Shown here in pieces: positions 22,932-34,253 of a stretch of DNA of 64,000 bases. The stretch's first letter is position 1, and the number at the start of each line of letters is the position of its first letter. Both the position numbers and the translations under genes were made by a program. The notes under the pieces are model-generated. The model searched no databases, had not been told where the DNA came from, and saw only the letters and a program-made list of their open reading frames with translations. This DNA comes from Diploscapter coronatus (lineage: Eukaryota; Nematoda; Chromadorea; Rhabditida; Rhabditidae): contig OZ038422.1 in assembly GCA_964036155.1 (NCBI GenBank), forward strand, positions 13,663,201 to 13,727,200. The letters are read 5' to 3'.

Positions 22932-24896
22932 TCAAAAACTCCTAGCAACCCTAGGAGTTAAATTAGGTGACAAATGGTGTTGATATGGCGAAGCTATGCT
23001 ATGACTCGGCATAATATACGACTGGTTCGGACTTATGAACCCGATATTCAATGTTTTCATTTCATTTTGAGGCGTTACTAACACTACGCTTGGGGGTCTA
23101 ATCATAGGTTTGGATTTCGTTCTGCCCTTACAAGTTAATTTGGGTCGTAACGAAATTAATAACGCTATTGTACCCATAGGGTTGTGCAAAGCCACTAGAA
23201 TTTCGTCGAAATATATCAATTCTGAAATTTTATCATACACAGTGGTGAATAAAAGTTTGGAACATTTTGTGATTTTTGGATAAATGCCTAATTAACTCAT
23301 AGTGACCAGGTCCGTTTGAAATTTTGTGCACATATTGAGATATATAAGAAACGACTGTGTGATAACTTTCAGCACGATTCGAATCAATTTATGCAGTTTT
23401 CAGAATTTTTGAAAATTTTATAAAAGTTCGAAATTTTGCATGCTATGAAAAATTTTCAGAAATATCCAAAAACCACAATGTTCCAAACTTTTGTTCACCA
23501 CTGTATGCAAATTTAAATTTCCAATAATTACCAGAAATATAAATCTCGGCGTACATAAAGTAGCACAAAATCTGCACAGTGGGAAATAAAATTGCTATAC
23601 AGAATATTAACATCTAAAATATGAGCTATCAAAAAATCAAATAAGAAAAACTAGCCTGTCCAATAAGCGAATTAGCCGCTTTTCGATGTAGTCTCAGGGT
23701 TTTCGGGGAGAATTTCATTGAATCGCAATTTCGTCGTAGTTTTTGCAATGTGTGCAAAGCGTAAATTAGAATAAGGCTCATTCCGATAGCACATATTAAT
23801 AATGCCAACCCAACGAAAAAAAATGTCACCCAACTACCAAAATCCAAAATAGCGATTTTTGAGCGCATAAAGGTGGAAATGCAACGAACCTCGTTAGGAT
23901 TCTGAATTAGCATTTTTAAAAAAAATATTTTATGTCTCGTAAATAGCCGAGGAAATCTTTAAAAAATCATTGATAGTATAGTTCAAATGAGAAACTGCCT
24001 TCATAAACATAATAGTCATTCAAATGCTCTTATTATAGTTAGCTATGTTTCAGAAAAGCTCGTGAATATAATGCTGATATGAAAGAATGTTCAGTGTAAC
24101 GTTTAGTTTCTGCTTAATAAAAACTCACCTCTCTTAAAAAATTCTCCAATAGCTCTCCTTGGGTTGTTATGAAGATACTTGTAACCGATAGTAAAAACCC
24201 ACTAGAAATTGTGGTGAATTGAAAAACGCTGTAGAAATTCTTGGAGAACGTCAAGATCTAAAAATATCACGCTAATTTGAATTTAAGGAAGACTATTTAC
24301 GCATGATTTTCCGCATATTCGTTTATGGTTGTGATAAAACGCAAATCCGATAGAAAGACACGATGCAGAATGAGTTAGAATAAATAGGAACTGAATTTTC
24401 CAGATTTAAAACAAATTAGAATATGGAAACCTCGTGATTTCATGATATTATAAATAGAAAAAAGCAAAACGCAGAGTCATGCCGCGAGGTTTCCACGCTC
24501 AAAAATAATCGTTAGTTTAATTTTGATTTAAGACTATCAGGTCATTTAAAGACTAAAACTCTTACTATCGGCGTAGAAGGAGGTAGATATCTCAACAGTC
24601 CCGTAGCAAGAAATGCTTTATGCGATGGGAAAAATACCAAATTGCAAAGGATATTTAGCGTTATATCACAACATAGGCCACTAATCTAAAACATTAGCGT
24701 ATCTAGAACAAAAAGGAAAAGACTAAAATACCTGAACTAGCAACAAATATTTTCGGAAATATCTCATGGACTTTGGAGCCTTCACGAATATGAAATAGCA
24801 CGCAACTATCGAGAGCGGAGTTGAAATGGAAGTCACCACCCTTTGGAACGTCGTTACAAAAGTCCAGTTTATAAACGCGCCTGGTTCATCGCACAT
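22932..24896 (-). CDS. serpentine chemoreceptor, Sri/Srh-like, with long C-terminal tail
   Basis: Seen: six exons, 24732-24896, 24566-24685, 24129-24257, 23656-23901, 23532-23613 and 22932-23221 (1032 nt, 343 residues). Seven hydrophobic segments can be placed. The first block, with TPLSIVACYFIF then KAPKSMRYFRKYLLLVQ, resembles the Sri/Srh pattern of a Pro-containing helix followed by P-K-x-M and a Leu-rich segment ending in Q. FSPKTLRLHRKAANSLIGQ precedes segment 6. The motif LHNPMGTIALLI is the counterpart of the HG...ST region in segment 7. The tail after it is about 70 residues, Pro/Ser-rich, much longer than usual. Intron 4 must use a GC donor (CAG/GCTAGT) to keep the frame, and intron 5 contains a transposon remnant. 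Chemosensory GPCR role is inferred from family; exact subfamily is uncertain. Confidence 0.8.
23240..23503. mobile_element. Tc1/mariner-type MITE in an intron of the Sri-like gene
   Basis: The 264-bp element has inverted ends of about 45 bp: it starts CAGTGGTGAATAAAAGTTTG and ends CAAACTTTTGTTCACCACTG, with the match continuing through GGAACATT and the TTTTTGGATA words. The right flank is TA and the left flank is CA, so a TA target duplication is possible with one mutated copy. No coding capacity. The left end is only 18 nt from the splice acceptor at 23222, yet the exon remains intact. Confidence 0.85.
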
Positions 24897-25221
24897 TATC
24901 GCCTAATCTAGGGAAGTCACCGATGAGGGATAAGTTTTCCTTAAAAACTTGCAAAAAATATCGACGAAATTTCGTAACCTGTGAAGCGTGAAATACGCCT
25001 ATAAATTTTGTTTTCTTAAAACTTGGAAAGAAAATCTAGCTTGTGACTTTGGAACTTATTCGATAAAAATTTAATCGCATCTGAAAAAGCCTACGTACCT
25101 AAGCTAATATTGTTTCTTGTGATCCTAGTCATTATAAAAAAAATCAATTGAAGAAAAATAAAACCCGTTTATTAACTTTCTGAGATCATAACTTTAAAAT
25201 AAATTAGTTTTCATAAGGTTT

Positions 25222-26154
25222 TTAGAATTTCAAATCCTCAATTAGGACTTTGTAGCTGTGATTTAGGAGATAGTAGATATGATATGACAGTCCCAAAATT
25301 GATCCAGAATTAAACGATCGTTTCTTCATTATTTCCCATACATCCAAATTATGTTTCGTCAGTTCATTCTGAAAATAGCAAAATTAAAAAAAAAAAGTTC
25401 ATAAAGGAAATTACTTTCAAATCTTCGACGATTTCTTTCAACTCCATCCTCAGACCCATATTCAGCTTGTGGGCGGACCGAATCTAAAAAAATCATCCTT
25501 TATCCTCAACAAATGAAAAAACCCTACCAAATTAATAATGTTCCTGTTCAGTCTCGAAGGATGGTCGTTAGGTTGCGGAACTAATCTCAATGCTTTCTGC
25601 AGGAATTTTTCAACCTAAAATCATAATTTTGTCAAACATCGAAATTAAGAAACTCACCGTTGGGCTAGCGTTTGGAATGCTTTCCTTCCTGATTCTGGAA
25701 GTAACGTGGTGGATAATCGTCAATAAATCAGTGATATCTTTCTGAAAGAAAATTTTTAGAAATCTGAAAACCCCAGAAACCTACCACTTCGTCTTGCTTA
25801 ATGAAGTTCGTCTCAATATAGCTGACTTTCAGCATGTCTAATTTCTCATCCAGCGATAAAATATCGTCCGCAGACAAAGAAAAGTACTGAATCGAAAGAT
25901 TCCTTGGAAAGATCTCAAAATTCTGAAACTCACCTCATTTTTCATTTTCCTATACTCTCTCTGCTTCTCGGCGTTTTCAAACGATTCGAACATTTTGATC
26001 ATCACTTGACTTTCGAGGTCTGAAATAAAAATAGATCAAATCCAGAAATAAAATGAAAAATGAAAATACCATCTTTTTGATCAAGGCAAAAGGCAATAGC
26101 GATGAAAATCGATAGAACAGATAAGCTTAGAGCGGAGGTTAAGAATCGCTGCAT
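25222..26154 (-). CDS. secreted helical protein of unknown function
   Basis: Seen: seven exons, 26070-26154, 25934-26019, 25785-25886, 25658-25741, 25528-25614, 25415-25483 and 25222-25368 (660 nt, 219 residues). All junctions are phase-consistent with short introns of about 40-80 nt. Residues 1-23 form a signal peptide (MQRFLTSALSLSVLSIFIAI, then AFC). The rest is charged and looks all-helical, with Leu/Ile heptad-like spacing, for example in the block ending EIVEDLK; one Cys (C23) lies at the predicted cleavage site and none after it. No membrane segment follows the signal. I do not recognise the family; nematode secreted helical families such as fatty-acid/retinol-binding or SXP/RAL-2 proteins were considered, but their motifs are not visible. 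Extracellular location is inferred from the signal peptide. Confidence 0.82.
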
Positions 26155-27778
26155 AATTTATTCAGAAATATTCCAAGTTTAGGACCAAATGCTTCAACAC
26201 AATTCATTGAAGCTTCGGAGTTTATATAGTCGTGCCTTCGTTTTCTCTTCATATCATCGCTTTCTATATTCACTAGCTTCCTTCACTTCCCAAATAGTTG
26301 TTCCATCATTGAGATGTTTTCTTGATGGTCTCTCACTCCTATCATAACTTCTTTCTCCACACTATTTCTCCTGAAATTGCGTTCTGTCCAAAACAACACT
26401 ATTCTCTTGAATTCTTCAACTTTCCTCTATTAATTTCGTGAACTATATCATCTACCCCATACTTGGCCAATTTCTTTGGTGATAAACTCTCTCTCCATGC
26501 TATTTCTTCGGAACTTTGTATTTTTCTTAAAACCTCGGTATTTTCATGACTTTTCATCTTTCCTCCAAGTTCTCTGGTGATCGTCCCCGATTCACCCCGT
26601 GAAAGTCACGCTTCGCTGTCCATGACAAACCCGCGATCTTCGCCGCGGTTTGGCGTTTTGTTGGTGAAATTCTGCAGGCGAAGAAAAACTTAGCTGAACG
26701 CGGCCGTCTCCACGAGACTTTTCAAAGACATCTCAGAAAAGTCGCCAAGTTTTCTAAATTTATCAACATCAACCGTCAAATAATTACTCGAAGTGATTCT
26801 TAGACCGTGTTTAGATTAGAATTTCAGGGAAATTCTTTAGAAGTCAATGAATTTCCTCTTGCAGCAATAGGTTGTAAATAGCATCATTTCTACGTAAAAT
26901 ATTTGGTCAAACAAATAATATTTCGAACTCATTTAGCCAAATAATGATTAATATGAAATCAAGTAATTTTGTCAATGCATTCTAAGTTATGACGACACTT
27001 CGCTGAATAGTCAAGTCACTCATTTGGTGTAATGCGAATTGATGCAATAATAACGACAACAAAGTTCGCTAATTATAATATGATTTGTATCAAAAACGAG
27101 TTGAATTCTTACCCTTTTAAATTTTAGGGCATACGTTTTAAACGATAGAAAGATCATGACGTTTTCAGTCTCTGCGAGTTCAAGAAATCATCAATCAAGA
27201 GTTGTTTCAAGTAGCCTAAGATACTAAGAAAATCTTATTTTAACCTAGCTATTTTACTTTTTACTTCAATAATTTCACCTAAATAGCATAATAATACATT
27301 TTTTGAAAATAGTTTTAAATTTAATGACGCAAAGCTTGGCGAGGACGCTCGGTTGAGTTTGAACAGAACTTTTTGCCAATCTGATCCGCATCTCAAACCA
27401 TCTGGAAAATCAAATTTCAAAATTTTATTATTTACATTCACAATGCAAAGATCCTAGAAGAATGATCGTTTTTGGAATTCAAAGCTGCTTTTTCGAAATT
27501 GACACGTTTTGACTAGACTTCATGATAAGCAAACTCTTAAATCACAAGATTATGTAGCAAGGAAGAATATTATCATACACATGAAATGCTATGGCGAAAA
27601 TGGATAATTAAGGATTTAGATGTGAATTTCAAACGAGTGAGTGATTTGTTACGTTACAAATAGAACATCAAAGCTTAAGAATAATGATTATTAGAAGAGT
27701 AGGGCTTTATAATAATTCTAAAATATAGGACCCTGCTCTTCTATGCCTTGGAATTAAAGACCCTATATTTAAGATTCA
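26155..27778. other. intergenic region with a GC-rich open stretch and a 3'-flank hairpin
   Basis: It holds the upstream DNA of the secreted-protein gene and the 3' flank of the ABC transporter. A GC-rich 201-nt open stretch at 26603-26803 (+) has coding-like composition but no start or recognisable domain. A perfect 13-bp stem-loop lies at 27692-27743. Nothing else can be supported. Confidence 0.45.
27692..27743. terminator. stem-loop in the 3' flank of the ABC transporter gene
   Basis: TAGAAGAGTAGGG (27692-27704) pairs with CCCTGCTCTTCTA (27731-27743) over 13 bp with a single G-U, around a 26-nt AT-rich loop. It lies 36 nt beyond the stop codon of the minus-strand gene. It may be a 3'-UTR structure; a role in 3'-end formation is speculation. 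Confidence 0.35.
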
Positions 27779-30700
27779 TTACTCCGCTTCGCCGACTTTT
27801 GAGGATAGTATTTGCCGATGCACCAGTGAGTAGTAAAGCCCTTCGGGGTCCCGCATCAACTCGGAATGTGAACCCGTCTGAAATTAACCGTACTTTGAGT
27901 TAATATCGCTGGAAAATAATTTAACAGCAATTTGAGTCAACGATGTTCGCTGAAATGAACTTCATCGAAGTGTACCTGTATAAGACTGCCCTTGTAAATG
28001 ACGGCGATTCGATCGGCTTTCTCTATCGTCGAAAGTCGATGCGCTATGATGATAACGGTACGCTCTTTGGCGCATCTGGAATTGAGAACTATGAGGAGGT
28101 AGTAAAAATTAGTATAGCTCGTTAATTAGCATTATCTAACGATGGTTAGCATATTTTAAAACTAGAAATACCGATTTATCGCGTCCTGAACGATTGCTTC
28201 AGATTCAGCATCCAAAGCGGAGGTAGCTTCGTCGAGAATTAGAACCGCTGGATTCCTGACCAGAGCTCGAGCGATCGAAATTCGCTGCTTCTGGCCGCCT
28301 AAAATTTGATGTTTCAGAAACTCATTTCATTCGTAAAAATCTCTTCAAATATTGAAGCTTTTGCGTGAACATAATACAATAAATCAAATATAATTCCATG
28401 TCTTAAAAGATCTCGAATTTTCATTGTTCAAATGCTACCAACTTCGAATGTCTCTCATATAAAAAATAAGATATCCATAAGTTTCAAAAATTCATCCAAC
28501 TTTCATCGACTATTTTCAAACAATGTGTCACTTAGGCTTTGGTAAAAATGAAAAAAAAAAATCCTACCCGACATCTGTACGCCCTTCTCTCCACAATTCG
28601 TGTCGTACCCCTTTTCGAACTCCATGACGAAGTCGTGAACATTTGCTGTTTTTGCCGCCTCTAGCATGTCATCCTCTGTTGCCCAGTCACAGCCGTAAAG
28701 AATGTTGTATCGCACTGAGCCATCATACAGAATAGGCTCCTGTGCAACCAGAGCGATCTGAATTTAGTATCGTAATCCTGGGAAACGGAGTTGGTTTTAA
28801 TTATGTTTTAATTGGAGCTAATAAATTAATGGCAATTGAGGCATTGCTTTATTCCGATATTTTTTTGAAAATTTTCAAACCAAATCAAGAAACCAACCTT
28901 CTGATGATAAAACACATGCGCAATGTCTTTAACAGGGATGCCATCCAGCATAATTTGTCCTCGCTGCGGCTCGTAGAAGTGTTCGATCAAAGAGACGACC
29001 GAGGTTTTGCCACCGCCTGAAGGGCCGACCAATGCGACTGTTTCTCCCGGCGAAATTCGCAGATTCAAACCCTGAAAATTTGGTAAGTTGATTTCTTACT
29101 CGAACGCGCTATATATTGAAATTAAATTCGAATTCTATAAAGATTCCCTTGAAACATAAACATCGACTTTAAAATGCTACAGTAATTTTCACAAATTTGA
29201 GAAAGCTACCTTCAAAACCGGATTATTCGGTCGTGACGGATACGAAAAGTCGACGTTGTTGAATTCGATGCAGCCGTTGACTTCTGGACGATGCTTGCCT
29301 TCGTACTGAATGGCCGGTTTTCGGTGAATGTATTCGAAGACCTGAAAAATTCAATTCGAATAAAATTCAATTTAAAAAATCGAAAAAAAAAACCTTTCTC
29401 GAGGCCCCCACACATTCCATCAAGTTCGTGACGCAGTAGGAGAGCCACTGAAAAATTTAGAAACTTTGAAAAAAGAAAAACACGAGGAACATTAATTTTA
29501 AATAAAATAATTTTTAATCTTGAAAATCTTAAAACTTACATATAGATTTTCACCCATTTGCATTTGGTACAGCAAGAATCGAATCAGCTCGTCGACAGTC
29601 ATTTTACCTGGAAATCAAAAAGAGTCAATTTAATTATGCAATATTAGATAAAACTAATATTTTCATTAAAGTTGCGTCTAAATTTAAAAAAAAATAATTT
29701 AAACGTATCGTGAAGTTAAAAGAAAATAACTTTGCATTTAAAGAACATGAAACAATTTTCAGAAGTTAGTAGCAAAAATTTTGAATTATAATATTTCCTT
29801 AAAAATAAAAAAAAATACCTGTCATAACCAGATGACCTCCGTAAAACAACACACCCACCAAGAGGACGCTGTCGAAGAACTCTTTTATCCACGTGTAGCC
29901 CATAAATGCAATTGCTCTGAAAATTTATTCTTAGCAAGAAAGTTTTAAATCCGAGCATTTTGAATCTAAAATTTGAAACACAAGTTTTGAACCCACTTCT
30001 TTTTGCTCACATCCAGCGTCTTGTTGACTAGACCATTGAACCGAGTGGCTTCTCGTTTCTCACAGGCAAAAGATCTCAAATAAATAAATATAATAAAAAT
30101 AACCAAGTGAAAACTAACCTAATAGTCCTCATCGTCGAAAGCACCTCCTCGGCCACCTCGTTCGCTCTAGCGATCGTGTTTTGCATTCGTTCGGAGAGGC
30201 GCTGAATTTGTAAAAAATTGAATTTTTGTTTCAACTGAACACTTTAAAATCCCTACATCATAATAGGCACCGTAAAGCTTCGTAATCAACCCGATAAAGG
30301 GCACGGCAATGAAGGTTACCTGGAATAAAGATAAATAAATAAATATTAAATCATTAAAACTAAATTTTAAAAGACCAAACAATTCTGCTCATCAATAACC
30401 TTAGGAGATTTCTTTTCAAAAAATACCAACGAGCTGTCTTTTTTTTATCAAAACGCTGAGATAACATAAAAATATCAGAATGCAACAAATAATTTATTTA
30501 AAAAAATATCCTACCATAGCCAATCTCCAGGATAGAATGAACATGAAGATCACGCCTCCGATGAGCATGACACCGTTCCTTAGGAACGTGTTCAGATTGT
30601 TCGAAATGGTCGAGGATACGGTAGCGCAATCAGCAGTTAGACGGGAGACCAAGTCGCCTGGAAATTAGAATGTTCTAGTTTATTTTTTAGAAAATTAAAA

Positions 30701-33213
30701 GGGACATAAAATTATAAAATATCACCAAAATGTCATTAGCGACATTTGTTGAACGATAATTTCGACTTTGTATTTAGGATAAAGAAAATCCAAGGTAACA
30801 TAATATCAACCCTCTCATCAGGAAGTTCAATTTGTTTGAAGCCTAATAAATGATTTGTTAAATTGTTTTTTTCGAGCCAAATCAAGAATAAACTAATAAA
30901 AATTCGAAAAAATTGCCTGTTTTAGTCTGATCGAAAAACCCAATTTCTTGTTGAACCAACGAATTGAAGAGCTCCAGTCTGACTTGTCTGGAAACCAGAG
31001 CGGTCGCATAGTCAAAGCACCCACTTCTCAAGCCTCCGAAAATCGTGCTAAAACATTGAATTTCAAAATTTAGGGAAATTTTGTTAGAAAATAGGTAATT
31101 TGATGGTAGATCAAAAATTGTGCCGAAGAAACGAAGACGAAAAATTCAGAATAAATCTAATTTTATAGTGGAACGAGTAATTTAAAATGTAAGCAAAATC
31201 GCGCATTTATAAGTTTAGCAAAAATGTTCAAATTTACCTAATCATCGTCAATCCGCTCATAATCAAAACCGCCCTCGTCAAAGCGCCAATTCCCTTGACA
31301 CCGACGATATCCGCGATTACGACACCCATGAAATTCGGCATCAGGACTCGGGCTGGAAAATTGGAATATGCTTCCATGCTATATGGGACCAAAGAAAGTG
31401 AGAATAAAATTGAATGTAGCGAATGGCTATTTTTAAAAGATCGGATTTTTTCGAACGACTAAATAAAATAAAAATAATCTTTTTTTAAATTTACCTGTAG
31501 AATAAATAATGAGAAACACGAATCCGGGCAGGAACCAGCGCCACTGCTGACCGCAGTAACGCAGCAATCGAACGATGTGCTGGAAAGTCGTGAGGATCTT
31601 CTGTTTTGGAGTCGTCGGTTCCGCTGAAAAATTTGCTTAAAATGTGTTTCAGAGAATCAAGGCTTTATAATATGATTTTCTTAAAATATTCAAGCATTTC
31701 CATTTAAATTATTTTTTAATTGGTTAACATTTCCAGGTTTCAAAATAATAAGACTTTCTTTATGTAATTTTTAGCAACATTTAATTATTCGTTTTGGTAA
31801 AATTCACAAAAAAGTCATGTTTAAAAAACACCGCTTTCTTATATGATTTCTCTAGATACTACGGTAAATACATTTAGGTCTTATAAAACTTAGAATATAA
31901 AAAATAACGGAACCATTTTCGGCCTCCAAGTTAGTCTCGACCGTCCTTGGCGAGTCGGAGTTCTGGGAGACGGTTCGCTCGACTTCGATTGTCAAAAGTT
32001 GCTGATAATCCAACGTGTTTGCAGCCAGAACGAAGTACCAAAGCACGGCGAAAATCACCGATGAGCCAATCGACCAAATCAGGGACATGTAGACGCCTGC
32101 AAACGAAAAGAATGGTATTGTTTATTTTTAATTTAAAGAATCAAATAATGATCATTTTGATGAAATTCGACTGGTTTAAAAGTTTGAAATAAATTATGAA
32201 AATTTTTAAAATCAAAATTGTAAATTTTCTGATAGTGAGATCAGGATTACGTGGATAATATATGCAATCGGATTTAGAAAATCAAACAAGTAGTTTAAAA
32301 ATTGACTAAATAAAAACGCATATACACGATAAAATTAAATAATTTTAGATCTGGAATCGACGTCGATATAAAATAGAAAACACATACCCGCAAATTTGAG
32401 GGTCTCCAGATTCTCCGAGAAGGCGAGGAATTTGATTAGGGAATAGGAATAGGTGAACACCGCGTATCCGAGGATGACCTTGAACGAGTCCCGAACAAAC
32501 TCGTCCTTGTGGATCGCAACCAAAGTCACTGCTATCGTCAGGAAGAAGACCCTAGAAATTAGAAAATTACGAATTTAAATTTTTTATTCTAAAGACGTTC
32601 AATGAACATTATTTCAATCACCGCATCTTGATCGACTAAATCTTAGAACTAATCATTTTCAGATAGTTTTACTTTTTCAAATAAGCAGAGTATTCCTACA
32701 GTGAAAACTAACTTTTCAATAGCCAACTAACTTGATAAGTATTATTTTAAAATATATATTTTTAAGTCGTTTAAAATTTTGAAAAGTCTAACCGTATTAA
32801 AAACAGGATCGCGAAATCAAGTGGATTCCTCAGGAATTCGTATCCATCGATGCAGAACACGAAATTGTACACCAGATCGAAGTCGAATTCGAGTTTGGCC
32901 TGAGAAATGTTAGAAATTATTTTTATCTTTTTCTTTGGTTTCTGAAGTTCTTTTTAAAGAATTACTGTCTAGCGAAAAGGGAGAGCTTCTCAAATAATTT
33001 TGATCTTATGTCCTCTAAAAAATTCATCAACTTCTATTTTTTAACAGCATCATTTCATATCAAAACTGGGTGAATTTTTAAATTTTGATTGGTGAAAGAG
33101 GGTAGATCTTAAGTTTTTAATTTTGATTTCACCTGATAATACCCGAATGCACCGATCGTCAGAAGTCCATCTACAGCGATGTAGAGAAAGACGAGTAGAG
33201 CGTAAAAACGCAT
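27779..33213 (-). CDS. half ABC transporter, TAPL/ABCB9 type (HAF-4/HAF-9-like)
   Basis: Seen: 20 exons (33133-33213, 32793-32899, 32388-32551, 31914-32096, 31495-31623, 31238-31352, 30917-31047, 30515-30657, 30257-30319, 30119-30201, 29997-30074, 29819-29916, 29540-29607, 29394-29447, 29210-29341, 28898-29071, 28568-28757, 28172-28298, 27976-28075, 27779-27877), 2319 nt, 772 residues. An N-terminal four-helix TMD0 (about 1-150) precedes the six-helix core. The nucleotide-binding domain has Walker A GPSGGGKT (559-566), Q-loop VAQEP (Q607), signature SGGQ (664-667), Walker B VLILDE (683-688), D-loop SALD and H-loop H719. All catalytic residues are intact. Known: TAPL homologues are lysosomal peptide exporters; nematode HAF-4 and HAF-9 pair as half transporters on intestinal gut granules. 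Which of the two this is cannot be decided by eye. Intron 7 uses a GC donor (ACAG/GCAATT). It is divergently arranged with the TSC22 gene. Confidence 0.96.
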
Positions 33214-34253
33214 TTTTACTTGCGTTTAAAATCGACCAAAATCGATCAAAGCCGGACAGGCATTTACCCGTAAAAATGGCGAAGTCTGAAAAAATCAAAA
33301 GAAAATTTTAAAAATAGGAAGAAAAGGAACTTTTTTCTGAAAAATCTAAAAAGAAGATAAATGCTAAAAAGGTAGCAATGAAAACAATTTTTAGAAGAAA
33401 TGAAAGATTTTGAAAAGAGGCACGATAAACAACAATAGGCGCTAAAATACTGCGATAGAATTGCGAAAGAAAGAAGTGATGAATCATTCTCAGGGTGCGA
33501 AGCAGCAGGTGATATTACTGTTAAGGATAATTTGAAATTTCGTCAGGAATTTCAAAAGAATTCAAATTTTAGGTAGAAATCGAAATTCAAAGATAATGAA
33601 TGATTTCAACAAGTGGTTGTCAATTAATTCGCACAAGCGTCGAATTTGCACAGAATTCACCTGTTTTCTCTAACTTCCTCGATTTTAACACTTTTTCACA
33701 CATGAGTAAAAATTGAAGCTTGTTTTTGTTTGAAACCGATTTTTTTTGTTGTATTTTTCGCGATTCAATTTCATTTTAGCTTAACGTATTTTTGCACGCG
33801 TTTTACTATGACAATCTATAACGTGACTCTATGCAGCGCTCAACTTTCGTACACTCGCTTATCGATTCCTACTAAATCTTGGGATCGGTCCTATCTTATC
33901 AGTTTTCAAATCCATTAGAAACTTTGAAACTTATCCAAATCTCTTCAACTATCTCATTTTCTCTGGCATTATTATTATCAGCTGGGAAAAGTCGACATTT
34001 TCATTATTGAATTTTATTTTTTTTATGTCTAAAGTTCTCTACTTCTTATCTTTCAGTTTTTCTGTAGAAAATAGTCTTTTTACAGCCAATAATCTAGAAC
34101 TTCCTGAAACATGCTTTTTCCGAAGTTCTCCATAGAAAATCTCTAATATTCGATCGTCGAATCTGATCGTTTTTCTTTCATTTTTATCGAAAAACCTTGA
34201 AACCTATTATTTTTCAGAGTTCGCTGATTTTCTCATTTTCTCCTTCCCGCAAA
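33214..34253. promoter_or_regulatory. divergent intergenic promoter region, ABC transporter / TSC22
   Basis: This 1.04-kb stretch lies between two start codons pointing outward, so it must carry promoter elements of both genes or at least of one. It contains no gene. An acceptor-like TTTTCAG at 34211-34217, 36 nt before the TSC22 ATG, fits a spliced-leader site. Confidence 0.55.
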
